Assembly (NCBI GenBank): GCA_045595165.1
Contig: JAZNZY010000027.1
Span: 12,349-76,348, forward strand
DNA length: 64,000 nt
Source: SFLA01 sp045595165
Lineage (GTDB): Bacteria; Bacillota; Clostridia; Oscillospirales; CAG-382
Reading direction: 5' to 3'
Shown here: positions 18,137 through 27,300 of the stretch, in pieces
How the letters are laid out: each line of letters opens with the position of its first letter
Position numbering within the stretch: position 1 is the stretch's first letter
Translations under genes and position numbers: made by a program
The notes under the pieces: model-generated
Told to the model about the DNA's origin: nothing
What the model saw: the letters and a program-made list of their open reading frames with translations, nothing else
Databases searched by the model: none

Positions 18137-18166
18137 GTATTCCGTGCACTCTTTCTGGCAAAAATA
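18137..18166 (+). promoter_or_regulatory. Candidate sigma-F/G-type promoter of sigG
   Basis: GTATT (18137-18141), a 15-base spacer and GGCAAAAATA (18157-18166), which fits the forespore consensus GYATA and GGNNANANTR. It ends 28 bases before the chosen start of sigG. In Bacillus sigG is transcribed by sigma-F. No sigma-A-type promoter is seen in this gap. Confidence 0.55.
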
Positions 18167-18194
18167 GAATTGAGCAAAAACGGAGGCAATGATT

Positions 18195-18965
18195 ATGTAT
18201 AACAAAGTAGAGATATGCGGTGTCAACACCTCAAAGTTACCGGTACTTTCAGATACAAAAAAGACAGAACTGCTTAAACGTGCCCACGATGGCGATTCAT
18301 TCGCAAGAGATGAGCTGATAAACGGAAATTTAAGGCTTGTGCTCAGTGTAATACAATCCTTTGCGGGTAGGGGAGAAAATCCCGATGACCTGTTCCAAGT
18401 GGGTTGTATAGGGTTGATAAAGGCAGTAGATAATTTCGACACCACACTTGACGTTAAATTTTCTACCTATGCCGTTCCGATGATATTGGGCGAGATACGG
18501 CGATATCTTCGTGATAACAACACCATTCGTGTTTCCCGTTCGGTGCGGGATATGGCGTACCGTGCTTTGCAGGCAAAGGAGTCTCTCTCGAATAAGCTTA
18601 ATCGCGACCCTACTATCGAAGAGATCGCAAAGGAAACGGGATTTTCAAGAGAAGAAATAGTAAATGCTTTGGAAGCAATAGTGGAACCGGTGTCATTATA
18701 TGAGCCCATCTATTCGGACGGAGGCGATTCATTATATGTGATGGATCAGATCAAGGATACGAAAAACACCGATGAAAGCTGGCTCACGGGCATCGCTTTG
18801 AATGAAGCGATCTCTACTCTCAACGAGCGGGAAAAGCGTATTTTGCTTCTTCGCTTTTATCGGGGAAAAACCCAAACCGAGGTTTCTGCAGAGATAGGTA
18901 TATCCCAAGCACAGGTAAGCCGCCTTGAAAAAGGCGCTCTGGAAAAAATAAAAAAACAATTGTAA
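18195..18965 (+). CDS. sigG: RNA polymerase sporulation sigma factor SigG
   Basis: A 256-residue forespore sigma factor. The N-terminal NKVEICGVNTSKLPVL is the SigG signature, followed by region 2 (DDLFQVGCIGLIKAVDNFD and FSTYAVPMILGEIRRYLRD), region 3, and region 4 with the helix-turn-helix GKTQTEVSAEIGISQAQVSR. The ATG at 18195 is preferred over that at 18189 because GGAGG (18182-18186) is then 8 bases away instead of 2. It directs late forespore genes after engulfment. yunB lies divergently upstream, and a terminator follows immediately. Confidence 0.96.
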   Translation: MYNKVEICGVNTSKLPVLSDTKKTELLKRAHDGDSFARDELINGNLRLVLSVIQSFAGRGENPDDLFQVGCIGLIKAVDNFDTTLDVKFSTYAVPMILGEIRRYLRDNNTIRVSRSVRDMAYRALQAKESLSNKLNRDPTIEEIAKETGFSREEIVNALEAIVEPVSLYEPIYSDGGDSLYVMDQIKDTKNTDESWLTGIALNEAISTLNEREKRILLLRFYRGKTQTEVSAEIGISQAQVSRLEKGALEKIKKQL

Positions 18966-18971
18966 AAAGAA

Positions 18972-19008
18972 AGAGTGGACCTTTTAAGTCCACTCTGATT
19001 TTTTATTG
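18972..19008. terminator. Bidirectional terminator between sigG and the convergent membrane-protein gene
   Basis: A 9-bp stem (18972-18980 with 18988-18996) followed by TGATTTTTTATT on the plus strand. The minus strand also has U-rich sequence after the stem, so it can serve both convergent genes. Confidence 0.8.
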
Positions 19009-19016
19009 CTGTAATT

Positions 19017-20012
19017 TTATTTGACGTACGGCTCGATTGTGAAGCTGGATTTTTTATCGTTTCCGAACAGACCGAAAGCAAATATTGCAAGAGCTACAAG
19101 CCCGAACAATGCATCAATTATAAGAGATTGATAAATATTCACACCGTCTGCGGGGGTTGAGAAGGGAAGACGTACGAATGACCAGGGGGAACGCATTGCG
19201 ACCGAGAGGGAATATCCGTACTGAGTAAGTACCTGATAAGCAGATAAAAGTATACGGGCAACCGCATTAAGTATAAGTGATAAAGCGCAAACGGAGATTG
19301 TGGCAGGTACACTTTTTTTCTTGCCCAAAAGCTTTGAAAACAAGAAAGTAATAATTACCGAAGCGAAACACAGCAGGGAAACGCCGTATGTGAAAGCGGT
19401 TCCGAAGTTAAGCAGCTTGCCTAAACCGTAGGAAAGACCGAGCAAAAGCGCAAATCCTATTACCGCACCGATCACCGCGCCGATAATACCTTTTGCTATC
19501 TGACTTTTATTAGCTTTTTCGGCAGTTTTCTTCTTGTTGTTGTCCAGACTTTCTTTAAGAGCACAGCTTTCGCAAATAAGGGAAAGTATGCCGTCACGGT
19601 TAAGAACCATGATCTTTTTATGTGCAAAGGGAGTTCCGCATTTTACGCACTTGTCGGAGCAGGGAATTTCGTTAGCGGCAAGCATATCCACCGTCGCATC
19701 GATTATCTGTCTGAATTCTGTAAGCTCACAGTTCGTGGAAATCGTTATTCCGTCGGCCTCAACGGTGCATATACATTGAGCAAATTCGTTAACTGTTTCT
19801 GTAAGCGCTTGTGAAAACTCAAAAGCGAATACGGAATCCTCGTCGGTATTAAAAGGACATCCGAAAAATGCGATCTTTTTCCCGTCCCGTTCGTTTATTG
19901 CCACAAGATAATCTCTGTATATGCCGAATGCCTGTTCATCCTTTGTGCCGCCGAAAGCGATATTTTTAAGTCCAAGATCTCTTGCAAGGACTTCAGTAGA
20001 TTTTGTAAGCAT
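19017..20012 (-). CDS. Unknown protein with zinc-ribbon-like motif and C-terminal membrane domain
   Basis: A 331-residue protein I do not recognise. The N-terminal 125 residues are soluble. A zinc-ribbon-like pair follows, CVKCGTPF and CESC spaced by about 30 residues (residues about 130-165). After a Lys-rich linker come four predicted membrane segments: GIIGAVIGAVIGFALLLGLS, a helix with GVSLLCFASVIITFLF, one with SVCALSLILNAV, and a final helix near residues 295-315. The arrangement suggests a membrane-tethered metal-binding or sensor-like protein, which is inference. The start has TGAGGT upstream. It is convergent with sigG and divergent from potA. Confidence 0.7.
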   Translation of the reverse strand: MLTKSTEVLARDLGLKNIAFGGTKDEQAFGIYRDYLVAINERDGKKIAFFGCPFNTDEDSVFAFEFSQALTETVNEFAQCICTVEADGITISTNCELTEFRQIIDATVDMLAANEIPCSDKCVKCGTPFAHKKIMVLNRDGILSLICESCALKESLDNNKKKTAEKANKSQIAKGIIGAVIGAVIGFALLLGLSYGLGKLLNFGTAFTYGVSLLCFASVIITFLFSKLLGKKKSVPATISVCALSLILNAVARILLSAYQVLTQYGYSLSVAMRSPWSFVRLPFSTPADGVNIYQSLIIDALFGLVALAIFAFGLFGNDKKSSFTIEPYVK

Positions 20013-20067
20013 CGTTTACCTCACAAAAATAGTTTTTTATATTTTATCAATATATTGAGCAAAAGTG

Positions 20068-20084
20068 GTTAACAAAATGTTAAC
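20068..20084. promoter_or_regulatory. Candidate operator: paired GTTAAC half-sites
   Basis: GTTAAC, a 5-base spacer and GTTAAC. Since GTTAAC is self-complementary, the element is an almost perfect 17-base palindrome. It sits in the divergent region between the zinc-ribbon membrane-protein gene and the pot operon, about 90 bases upstream of the potA -35. The protein that might bind it is unknown. Confidence 0.3.
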
Positions 20085-20172
20085 AATTTGTCTTTTTGAA
20101 AAGCCTTTTTCGCATTATGTAAATATACACAAATTTACACCGTTATTTTTTGGTGTTTTTTTGACATAATCA

Positions 20173-20201
20173 TTGACAAAACCTTAAAAAAACTGTATAT
20201 T
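20173..20201 (+). promoter_or_regulatory. Promoter of the potABCD operon
   Basis: Consensus TTGACA (20173-20178), a 17-base spacer and TATATT (20196-20201), followed by a short leader to the ATG at 20239. A second TTGACA at 20161 has no matching -10. Confidence 0.8.
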
Positions 20202-20238
20202 TTACTTGTAAAAGTTTTTGCATTTTTGGAGGATAAAA

Positions 20239-21357
20239 ATGAGCAATAAATTGCTTGATTTGAAAAATATTTCGGTTTGTTTTGATGACACTGTAATACT
20301 TAAAAATATAAACCTTTATATTTGCGACGGTGAGTTTATTACGCTGTTGGGTCCTTCCGGATGCGGTAAAACCACCACGCTCCGTATTATTGCGGGATTT
20401 ATCAATCCCGATACGGGCGACGTATTGTTTGAAGGTAAGCGTATCAATGATATTCCTTCCCACAAGCGTGAGATCAATACCATTTTCCAGAAGTATGCTT
20501 TGTTCCCTCATCTTAACGTTTATGAGAACATAGCTTTCGGTTTGCGCTTAAAAAAGCTGCCCGAAAAAGAAATAAAGAACACCGTTGAGGAAATGCTCGC
20601 TCTCGTAAACCTTAAGGGATTCGGCAAAAGAAATATAAATTCTCTTTCCGGCGGTCAGCAGCAAAGAGTTGCCATCGCGCGTGCTCTTGCAGTACGTCCC
20701 CGCGTTTTGCTTTTGGATGAGCCCTTGGGAGCGTTGGACCTTAAACTGCGTAAGGATATGCAGAACGAGCTTAAGTCCATCCAGCAGCGTCTGGGAATTA
20801 CATTCATATACGTTACTCATGATCAGGAAGAAGCCCTCTCTATGTCGGATACCGTTGTTGTTATGGACAACGGCGAAATACAGCAGATCGGCACCCCTCT
20901 TGATATATATAACGAGCCCAAAAATGCTTTCGTTGCGGATTTTATCGGCGAGAGTAATATTCTTGACGGAAAAATGCTTGATGATTACCGTTGCTTCTTC
21001 TCCGGCAAGGAATTTAAATGTCTTGACACCGGATTTGAAAAGAACGAGCTTGTTGATGTTGTTGTCCGTCCCGAGGATGTTGATGTTGTTCCCGTAGAAG
21101 ATGGGATGGTCTGCGGAACCGTAACCAACCTTACCTTCAAGGGCGTTCATTACGAAATAATTGTGGATATCGGTAATTTTAAGTGGATGATACAGACTAC
21201 GGATTATCAGCCCGTGGGTGCGCGTATCGGTCTTAAGATAGACCCCGACGCTATTCACGTTATGAAAAAGAGTGAGTATTCCGGCAAATTCGGCGATTAC
21301 AGTACCTTCTCCGATGAAATCGAAGAAATGTCTATAAATGACGAGGAGCAGGAATAA
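20239..21357 (+). CDS. potA: Spermidine/putrescine ABC transporter ATP-binding protein
   Basis: A 372-residue ATPase energising polyamine uptake. It has Walker A GPSGCGKTTTLR, the Q-loop FQKYALFPHLNV, ABC signature LSGGQQQRVAIARAL, Walker B VLLLDEPLGALD, the H-loop VTHDQEEALSMSD and a C-terminal TOBE domain (from about residue 270). PotA assignment rests on the following two permease genes and PotD-like binding protein. The ATG at 20239 is used because GGAGG lies 6 bases upstream; an in-frame upstream TTG would place the ribosome site inside the coding region. Next gene potB starts 2 bases after the stop. Confidence 0.93.
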   Translation: MSNKLLDLKNISVCFDDTVILKNINLYICDGEFITLLGPSGCGKTTTLRIIAGFINPDTGDVLFEGKRINDIPSHKREINTIFQKYALFPHLNVYENIAFGLRLKKLPEKEIKNTVEEMLALVNLKGFGKRNINSLSGGQQQRVAIARALAVRPRVLLLDEPLGALDLKLRKDMQNELKSIQQRLGITFIYVTHDQEEALSMSDTVVVMDNGEIQQIGTPLDIYNEPKNAFVADFIGESNILDGKMLDDYRCFFSGKEFKCLDTGFEKNELVDVVVRPEDVDVVPVEDGMVCGTVTNLTFKGVHYEIIVDIGNFKWMIQTTDYQPVGARIGLKIDPDAIHVMKKSEYSGKFGDYSTFSDEIEEMSINDEEQE

Positions 21358-21359
21358 CC

Positions 21360-22202
21360 ATGAACAAAAAGAATTCTCTTGCTCAGCGTTTGCTGGCGGC
21401 GCCGCATATTTTGTGGTCGGTGCTGTTTATTGCGGCACCTCTTGCTATTGTTGTTTTTTATGCTTTTACGGATTCTTCCTTTAATTTTTCGGTTTCCAAT
21501 TTCACAAAACTTTTTAACGATGGCACCGTAGAGGTATTTACTCTATCTTTGGCTTTTGCATTTTGTGCCACCTGTATCTGTCTTGTGGTTGCATATCCGT
21601 TGGCGTATTTTATTTCAAGAACCAGCAGAAAAACTCAAAACACTTTAGTTATGCTTTCTATGCTTCCTATGTGGATGAATTTTTTGCTTCGTACTTATGC
21701 TCTTTCGTTTTTAATGGAAGATACCGGCTTTTTGAATAACATACTCACTTCTATCGGACTGGACGGAGTTTCTTTGATCAATACTCCCGGCGCTGTTATA
21801 TTCGGTATGGTTTATAACTTTTTGCCTTATATGATACTGCCTATTCATTCCGTAATTTCAAAGATAGATAAAAACGTAATCGAGGCTGCGGAAGACCTTG
21901 GATGTAACCGTTTGCGCGTTATTTCAAAGGTAATAATGCCTCTCAGCCTTCCCGGTATCGTATCAGGCATAACCATGGTGTTCGTGCCTTCTGTAAGTAC
22001 GTTCTATATTTCCCAGCAGCTGGGACCGACAGATTTCGTTTTAATAGGCGACGTTATCGAAACCTATTTCAAATCCTCTGCCGCATCGTCTTATCACCTC
22101 GGCTCGGCTATTTCTTTAGTTTTGATGATACTTATATTTATCTGCATGGCGATAATGAACCGCTTCTCGGATGATGATGCAACAGGAGGTATAATGGTAT
22201 GA
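21360..22202 (+). CDS. potB: Spermidine/putrescine ABC transporter permease PotB
   Basis: A 280-residue integral membrane permease with six predicted helices. The ABC permease EAA motif is EAAEDLGCNRLRVISKVIMPLSLPG near residue 180, the contact site for PotA. PotB-type N-terminus with LWSVLFIAAPLAIVVFYAF. It starts 2 bases after potA, with GAGGAG at the end of potA as ribosome site, and overlaps potC by 4 bases (ATGA). Confidence 0.93.
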   Translation: MNKKNSLAQRLLAAPHILWSVLFIAAPLAIVVFYAFTDSSFNFSVSNFTKLFNDGTVEVFTLSLAFAFCATCICLVVAYPLAYFISRTSRKTQNTLVMLSMLPMWMNFLLRTYALSFLMEDTGFLNNILTSIGLDGVSLINTPGAVIFGMVYNFLPYMILPIHSVISKIDKNVIEAAEDLGCNRLRVISKVIMPLSLPGIVSGITMVFVPSVSTFYISQQLGPTDFVLIGDVIETYFKSSAASSYHLGSAISLVLMILIFICMAIMNRFSDDDATGGIMV

Positions 22203-23011
22203 AAATAGGTTCCAAGCTTTATATGGCACTCGTTTTCCTTTTGTTATATGCTCCCATAGTAGTTCTTATTGTGTTTTCGTTCAACGCGTCAAACAGTATG
22301 GCAGTATTTGAAGGCTTTTCTCTTAAGTGGTATAAAGAGCTTTTTAATAACGATGCTGCCATCACAGCTTTACTTAACTCTCTCATTTTGGCTTTTTCTT
22401 CCGCAATTATTTCTACAATTCTCGGAACGATTGCGGCTGTGGGAATTCACAAGATGCGCTCCAAGTACGTTAAGTCCGCTGTTATGAACGTAACCAATAT
22501 CCCTATGATGAATCCCGATATTGTTACCGGCGTATCTATGATGTTGCTTTTTGCTCTTTGCGGTACCCTTATCGGTTTTGGAATTTTAGGCTTTTGGACA
22601 TTGCTTATAGCGCATATTACGTTTAACATTCCTTACGTTATCCTTTCCGTTATGCCGAAGCTCAAGCAGATGGACCCCCGTCTGCCCGAAGCGGCAATGG
22701 ACCTTGGCTGCACACCGTTGCAAGCTTTTTTCAAGGTGGAAATGCATGAAATTCTTCCGGGTATCTTTTCCGGTTTGTTGATGGCGTTTACTTTGTCCTT
22801 GGACGATTTTGTTATCAGCTATTTCTGTGCTGGTAACACCTTCCAGACCTTACCCATATTCATTTATTCCCAGACAAAAAAACGCGTTACACCCGATATG
22901 AACGCCTTGTGCGCAATCATTTTTGTAACAATACTCGTTTTATTGCTTGTCCGCAACTTTGCCACGGACAGACAGATTGGAAAAAACAGCAGAAAAAAAG
23001 CACGTAATTGA
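22199..23011 (+). CDS. potC: Spermidine/putrescine ABC transporter permease PotC
   Basis: A 270-residue second permease with six helices. The N-terminal VFLLLYAPIVVLIVFSFNASNS and SLKWYKELFNN are typical of PotC. The EAA loop is EAAMDLGCTPLQAFFKVEMHEILPG. It overlaps potB by 4 bases, giving translational coupling. It ends 22 bases before the potD start. Confidence 0.93.
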   Translation: MKIGSKLYMALVFLLLYAPIVVLIVFSFNASNSMAVFEGFSLKWYKELFNNDAAITALLNSLILAFSSAIISTILGTIAAVGIHKMRSKYVKSAVMNVTNIPMMNPDIVTGVSMMLLFALCGTLIGFGILGFWTLLIAHITFNIPYVILSVMPKLKQMDPRLPEAAMDLGCTPLQAFFKVEMHEILPGIFSGLLMAFTLSLDDFVISYFCAGNTFQTLPIFIYSQTKKRVTPDMNALCAIIFVTILVLLLVRNFATDRQIGKNSRKKARN

Positions 23012-23033
23012 TGTTTTCAAAGGAGATACAGAA

Positions 23034-24320
23034 TTGTCAAAAAAGTTTTTGTGTGTTTTTGTTGTACTTACAGTTATTCTGTGTCCGCTTCTTTCCGCCT
23101 GCGGGGAAACGGAGGAAATTGAATTTTCTGTTACCGCAGAAACCGCTTCAATTGATTATTCAAAATACAAAGGTGTAACCCTGAATGTATATAACTGGGG
23201 CGAGTATATTTCGGACGGTAGCGACGGCTCTGTGGATATCAACGCAGAATTTACAAAGCTTACCGGCATAAATATTAATTATACCAACTTTACAAGCAAC
23301 GAGGATATGTATAATAAGATCGTAAACGGCGGCGTTTCCTACGATATCATCATACCTTCCGATTATATGATCGAAAAGCTTATCAAGGAAGAGCTTGTAC
23401 TGGAATTGAATTTTAACAATATCCCCAATTACAAATATATTGCATCCGAATACAAGGATCTGTATTTCGATCCCCAAAACGCCTACAGCGTTCCTTACAG
23501 CGTCGGTATGGTTGGTCTTATTTACAACACTACCATCGTTACTGAAGAATTGGACAGCTGGAGCGCCCTTTGGGATAGTAAGTATGACGGACAGATACTT
23601 ATGTTCAACAATCCCCGTGATGCATTTGCAATCGCTCAGTTCCTTGAAGATATCGATATAAATACCGAATCCGAGGAAGAGTGGATGGCAGCGAAAAATA
23701 AGCTTTCCGAGCAAAAGCCTTTTGTCAAGTCTTACGTTATGGATGAAATCTATAACAAAATGGAAAGCGGCGCCGCAGCGTTGGCTCCCTATTATGCAGG
23801 CGATTATTTCAGTATGTACGAAAATAATCCCGAGCTCGCCTTCGTTTACCCCAAGGAAGGCACCAACATATTCGTGGATTCTGTTTGCATTCCCGCGAGC
23901 ACAAAAAACAAAGAAGCCGCAGAACTGTATATCAATTATTTGATGGATCCCAACGTAGCTTTACAGAACGCATATATGATATGCTACGCTTCGCCTAACA
24001 TCGCAGTTGTTGAAAACGAAGAGTATCTCGCTTTTCTCGACGAACTTCACCCTGAAGCTTATGATATTCTTTATAAGGATATGCGTGAATATTACAGGGG
24101 CATCTACGGCGAAGATGTTGATATAAGAAAGTACTACTTCCGTGATTTGCCGGACGAAACGCTTAATACAATGAACACATTGTGGAACAGTCTTAAAATA
24201 GAATCTACAGAAGAAAGCTCTACGGATTTCGTGTATTATTTTTGCGCAGTTGTCATAGCGTTTCTTCTTGTAATGTTCATCATTTCCAAGATAAAGAAAT
24301 ATAGGCGCGAACACGTCTGA
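23034..24320 (+). CDS. potD: Spermidine/putrescine-binding lipoprotein PotD with an extra C-terminal membrane helix
   Basis: A 428-residue extracytoplasmic polyamine-binding protein. The signal peptide ends in the lipobox LLSAC, so the mature protein is lipid-anchored at that cysteine. The binding domain shows NVYNWGEYI, YDIIIPSDYMI, YSVPYSVGMVGL and the C-terminal lobe. After about residue 395 there is an additional transmembrane segment (YYFCAVVIAFLLVMFIIS) with a positive tail KIKKYRREHV. The TTG at 23034 is chosen because AAAGGAG (23019-23025) sits 8 bases upstream; an upstream in-frame ATG at 22947 would lie within potC and bury the signal peptide. A large lipoprotein gene follows 19 bases later. 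Confidence 0.9.
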   Translation: MSKKFLCVFVVLTVILCPLLSACGETEEIEFSVTAETASIDYSKYKGVTLNVYNWGEYISDGSDGSVDINAEFTKLTGININYTNFTSNEDMYNKIVNGGVSYDIIIPSDYMIEKLIKEELVLELNFNNIPNYKYIASEYKDLYFDPQNAYSVPYSVGMVGLIYNTTIVTEELDSWSALWDSKYDGQILMFNNPRDAFAIAQFLEDIDINTESEEEWMAAKNKLSEQKPFVKSYVMDEIYNKMESGAAALAPYYAGDYFSMYENNPELAFVYPKEGTNIFVDSVCIPASTKNKEAAELYINYLMDPNVALQNAYMICYASPNIAVVENEEYLAFLDELHPEAYDILYKDMREYYRGIYGEDVDIRKYYFRDLPDETLNTMNTLWNSLKIESTEESSTDFVYYFCAVVIAFLLVMFIISKIKKYRREHV

Positions 24321-24339
24321 TAACCAAAAGGAGATTATT

Positions 24340-27300
24340 ATGACCAAAAGAGTTTTTTCTCTGATTTTAGCGTCTTTGATGCTGTTTTCTATAGTCGCAA
24401 GCATCAGCAGTTGTAAGGAAACGCCTGCTGATTACAGCAACGAGGACAGCGGAATAACTTTCGTGCTTGACAAGACCGAGTTTTCTGCAAACACACTCAA
24501 TCTTCCTCTTACAAATCAGGAAATAGCAATATTTGACAGAAACTATAAAATAGATGGGGTGGCTACCGCGTTTGTCGGAGGTGATCATACCAACAGAACC
24601 TTGGTTACCGTGCGCTATAATCCGTCTTATGACGAATTTTCTATTATGGCAATCGACGATTCCGAAGGCAAAAAGTCCGAAACTTTAATTCCCGTAAATG
24701 GTTTTGTCGCAAGCATTCCCTCAAATCTTCTTGAGGACTTGCGTGTTCGTGAATCCCAGGTGGTAACCGTTGTGGGATATAACAACAGCTACGAGCGCCT
24801 TGATCTTGCATCATTTATTCCTACCGAATCTTCTCTTGCTCGACGTATATATTACGTTGATCCCGTTGAAGCACCCACTGACGATCTTATATATTACGTT
24901 TCTGAAGATTATAAAACAGATATAGCCTTGGGTGATAACGTCTATGCCGCCGTACTTGAGCAAAAAAATGCAAAGAACTTTTCTGTTTCCGAGCTTTTAA
25001 AAGACGGTACTTTGAGTGCAGGCACAAAGGCTATCATATTCGTCGGTAAGTATAATTGTCAATACGCCGAAAAGATATTAACAGAAGGTGCTTATATTAT
25101 GCTTTCTAACCTTGAATCCGCAAATTCCGTTTGCCATGAATCTGCAATTAAATTAAACGATAAAGTTTATAAAATAGGCACTGCTTTTACCAACGTTGCC
25201 ATGGAAAATGACGGTATATATCTTTACGATTCCGCATATTCTGCCGGCGCAACGCCCAAATGCGAAAAGGATTTCGTTGCTGTTGCAGTTAAAGACAGCA
25301 CCGTCGTATACACCGGCGAGAAAAACGAAAGACTCGTTATCCCCACCAATGCTGGATACATACTCGTGTTCTGCGGCGACAGCGTTTCTCTTGCCGAGAA
25401 TTATTCAATGGGAGAAACCGTTGAGGAAATTCTTGTGTTCCCCGAAAATACTCCCGAGAAGTTCGTGAAGATCAATAATTACTGTTATTCCTTTACCGAG
25501 ATCAACGTTCCTTTTAATGATGACCCCGTTCTTTATACCGCAAATTACGGCGAAACTACCGGAACTTCCGGTACTGTGGCTGAAATTGCCATTCAAAACG
25601 GCAAAGTAATATCTGTTACGACATCTGGCGGAAACACCGCTATTCCCGAAAACGGATACGTTCTTTCCTTCACCGCAAAGGGCACCAATCTTGCAAATTG
25701 TAAAGCTGTTTCTGTAGGCGATACCGCTCGTGTCGCTCTCGATAAATGCGAGTATTCTATGACACAGCTTGATATTTCCACCTTTAACTCCACCCGTCTT
25801 ACCGATTACCTTGTTATTTTTGATCAGGGTAGCAGCACCGGCTCCAACCAGTATGGCTTTGAGATCGGCGTTGATGAGAACGGAATTATGATCTCTGCTT
25901 CTAATTTGGGCAATATGAAGATTCCCAAAGGAGGATACGTAATTTCCGGACACGGCGTAATGCACGAAGCTATCGCCGCTAACTATATTTATGGCGGTTC
26001 GGTAAAGCTCTTGAAGGAAGAGAAAAAGGTTGTTTTCTATTCTACACCGCTTTCTATGCAGACCGACGTAACTGCCGCTCTTAACAATGTTAAGGATCAG
26101 TTCAGTCAGGCGGAGCAGGCGCTTTACGATATCGATTATCAGTTTATCGGAAGCAAGCTCGATACCTGCCAAGCACTTATTCAATCTGTTGAGTCTTCTG
26201 TAGCTGACGGAGATCCCGTAAACGCTATTAACGCACTGTATGAGATCACTCTTCAGCTTGCAGACCTTAAGGAAGCAATGATTACCGATAAGGCTGTTGA
26301 AGAACGCTCCGTATGGTTCCGTTCCAATGTAAAGAGCGATGAAGACGTTCTTGCCGTTATCAAGAAGTGTGTTGAGTACAATATCAACGCTATTTACGTT
26401 GAAACCTGGTATAACGGTAAGACTATCGGCAAGACAAACAATCCCCTTATCCAGCATTATACCGCACAGCACGGAGATTACGACGCTTTGGAGGGATTCG
26501 TTCGTATCGGACACGAGTATGGAATTCAGATCCACGCTTGGGTAGAAAACTTCTTTATCGGTACTACCAATCAGCAGCAGAACGATTCCGCCCATATCAG
26601 TAACCACAACGAAGATTGGCTGCTTTTGGATAAGGACGGCAAGCATTATTATATTTCTCCCGAATACGGTAATTTCGTGTTCCTTAATCCTCAGAACCGT
26701 GAGTGCCGCGATCTCGTTCTTTCCATTTACCGCGAGCTTCTCGAGAATTACGAAATAGACGGTCTGCATTTGGATTATATCCGTTATCCCGAGCATAACG
26801 GAGCCGCAGATTTCGGCTACAACCAAGATACCATCAAGGATTTCCAGCAGGAATACGGATACAAGACCGATCCTCACAAATACGAACCCGGCACACAGCA
26901 GTATAAGGATTGGATCAAGTATAGACAGAACGTTATCACTTCTTTTGTAAAAGAGGTAAACAATTTGGTTAAGGAGATTCGTCCCGAGGTTTGGATCACC
27001 GCTGCTTGTTATCCTTCTCTTACCGATGCTCCCAATCAGATCTATCAGTACACCACCGAATGGGTAAAGCTTGGTTATATTGACCAGGTATTCTCCATGA
27101 CCTATTCCAACGGTACCGAGTACGTTGCATCCAATGCATCAAGCTTTATTAAGGCTTGCAAGGATAAAGCGCTTTATTCAACCGGTCTTACACTTTTCTC
27201 CGGCAACTCCGGCGAAGAGCTGCTTAGCCAGATAAACGCTACCCGTGATGTAGGCGCAACAGGTCAGGCACTGTTCTCTCTCAGCTCTCTTCTCGGATTT

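Noticed and set aside
22947..23033. Upstream ATG start for potD inside potC
   Set aside because: It would put 29 charged residues before the lipoprotein signal peptide. The TTG at 23034 has an AAAGGAG site at proper distance.
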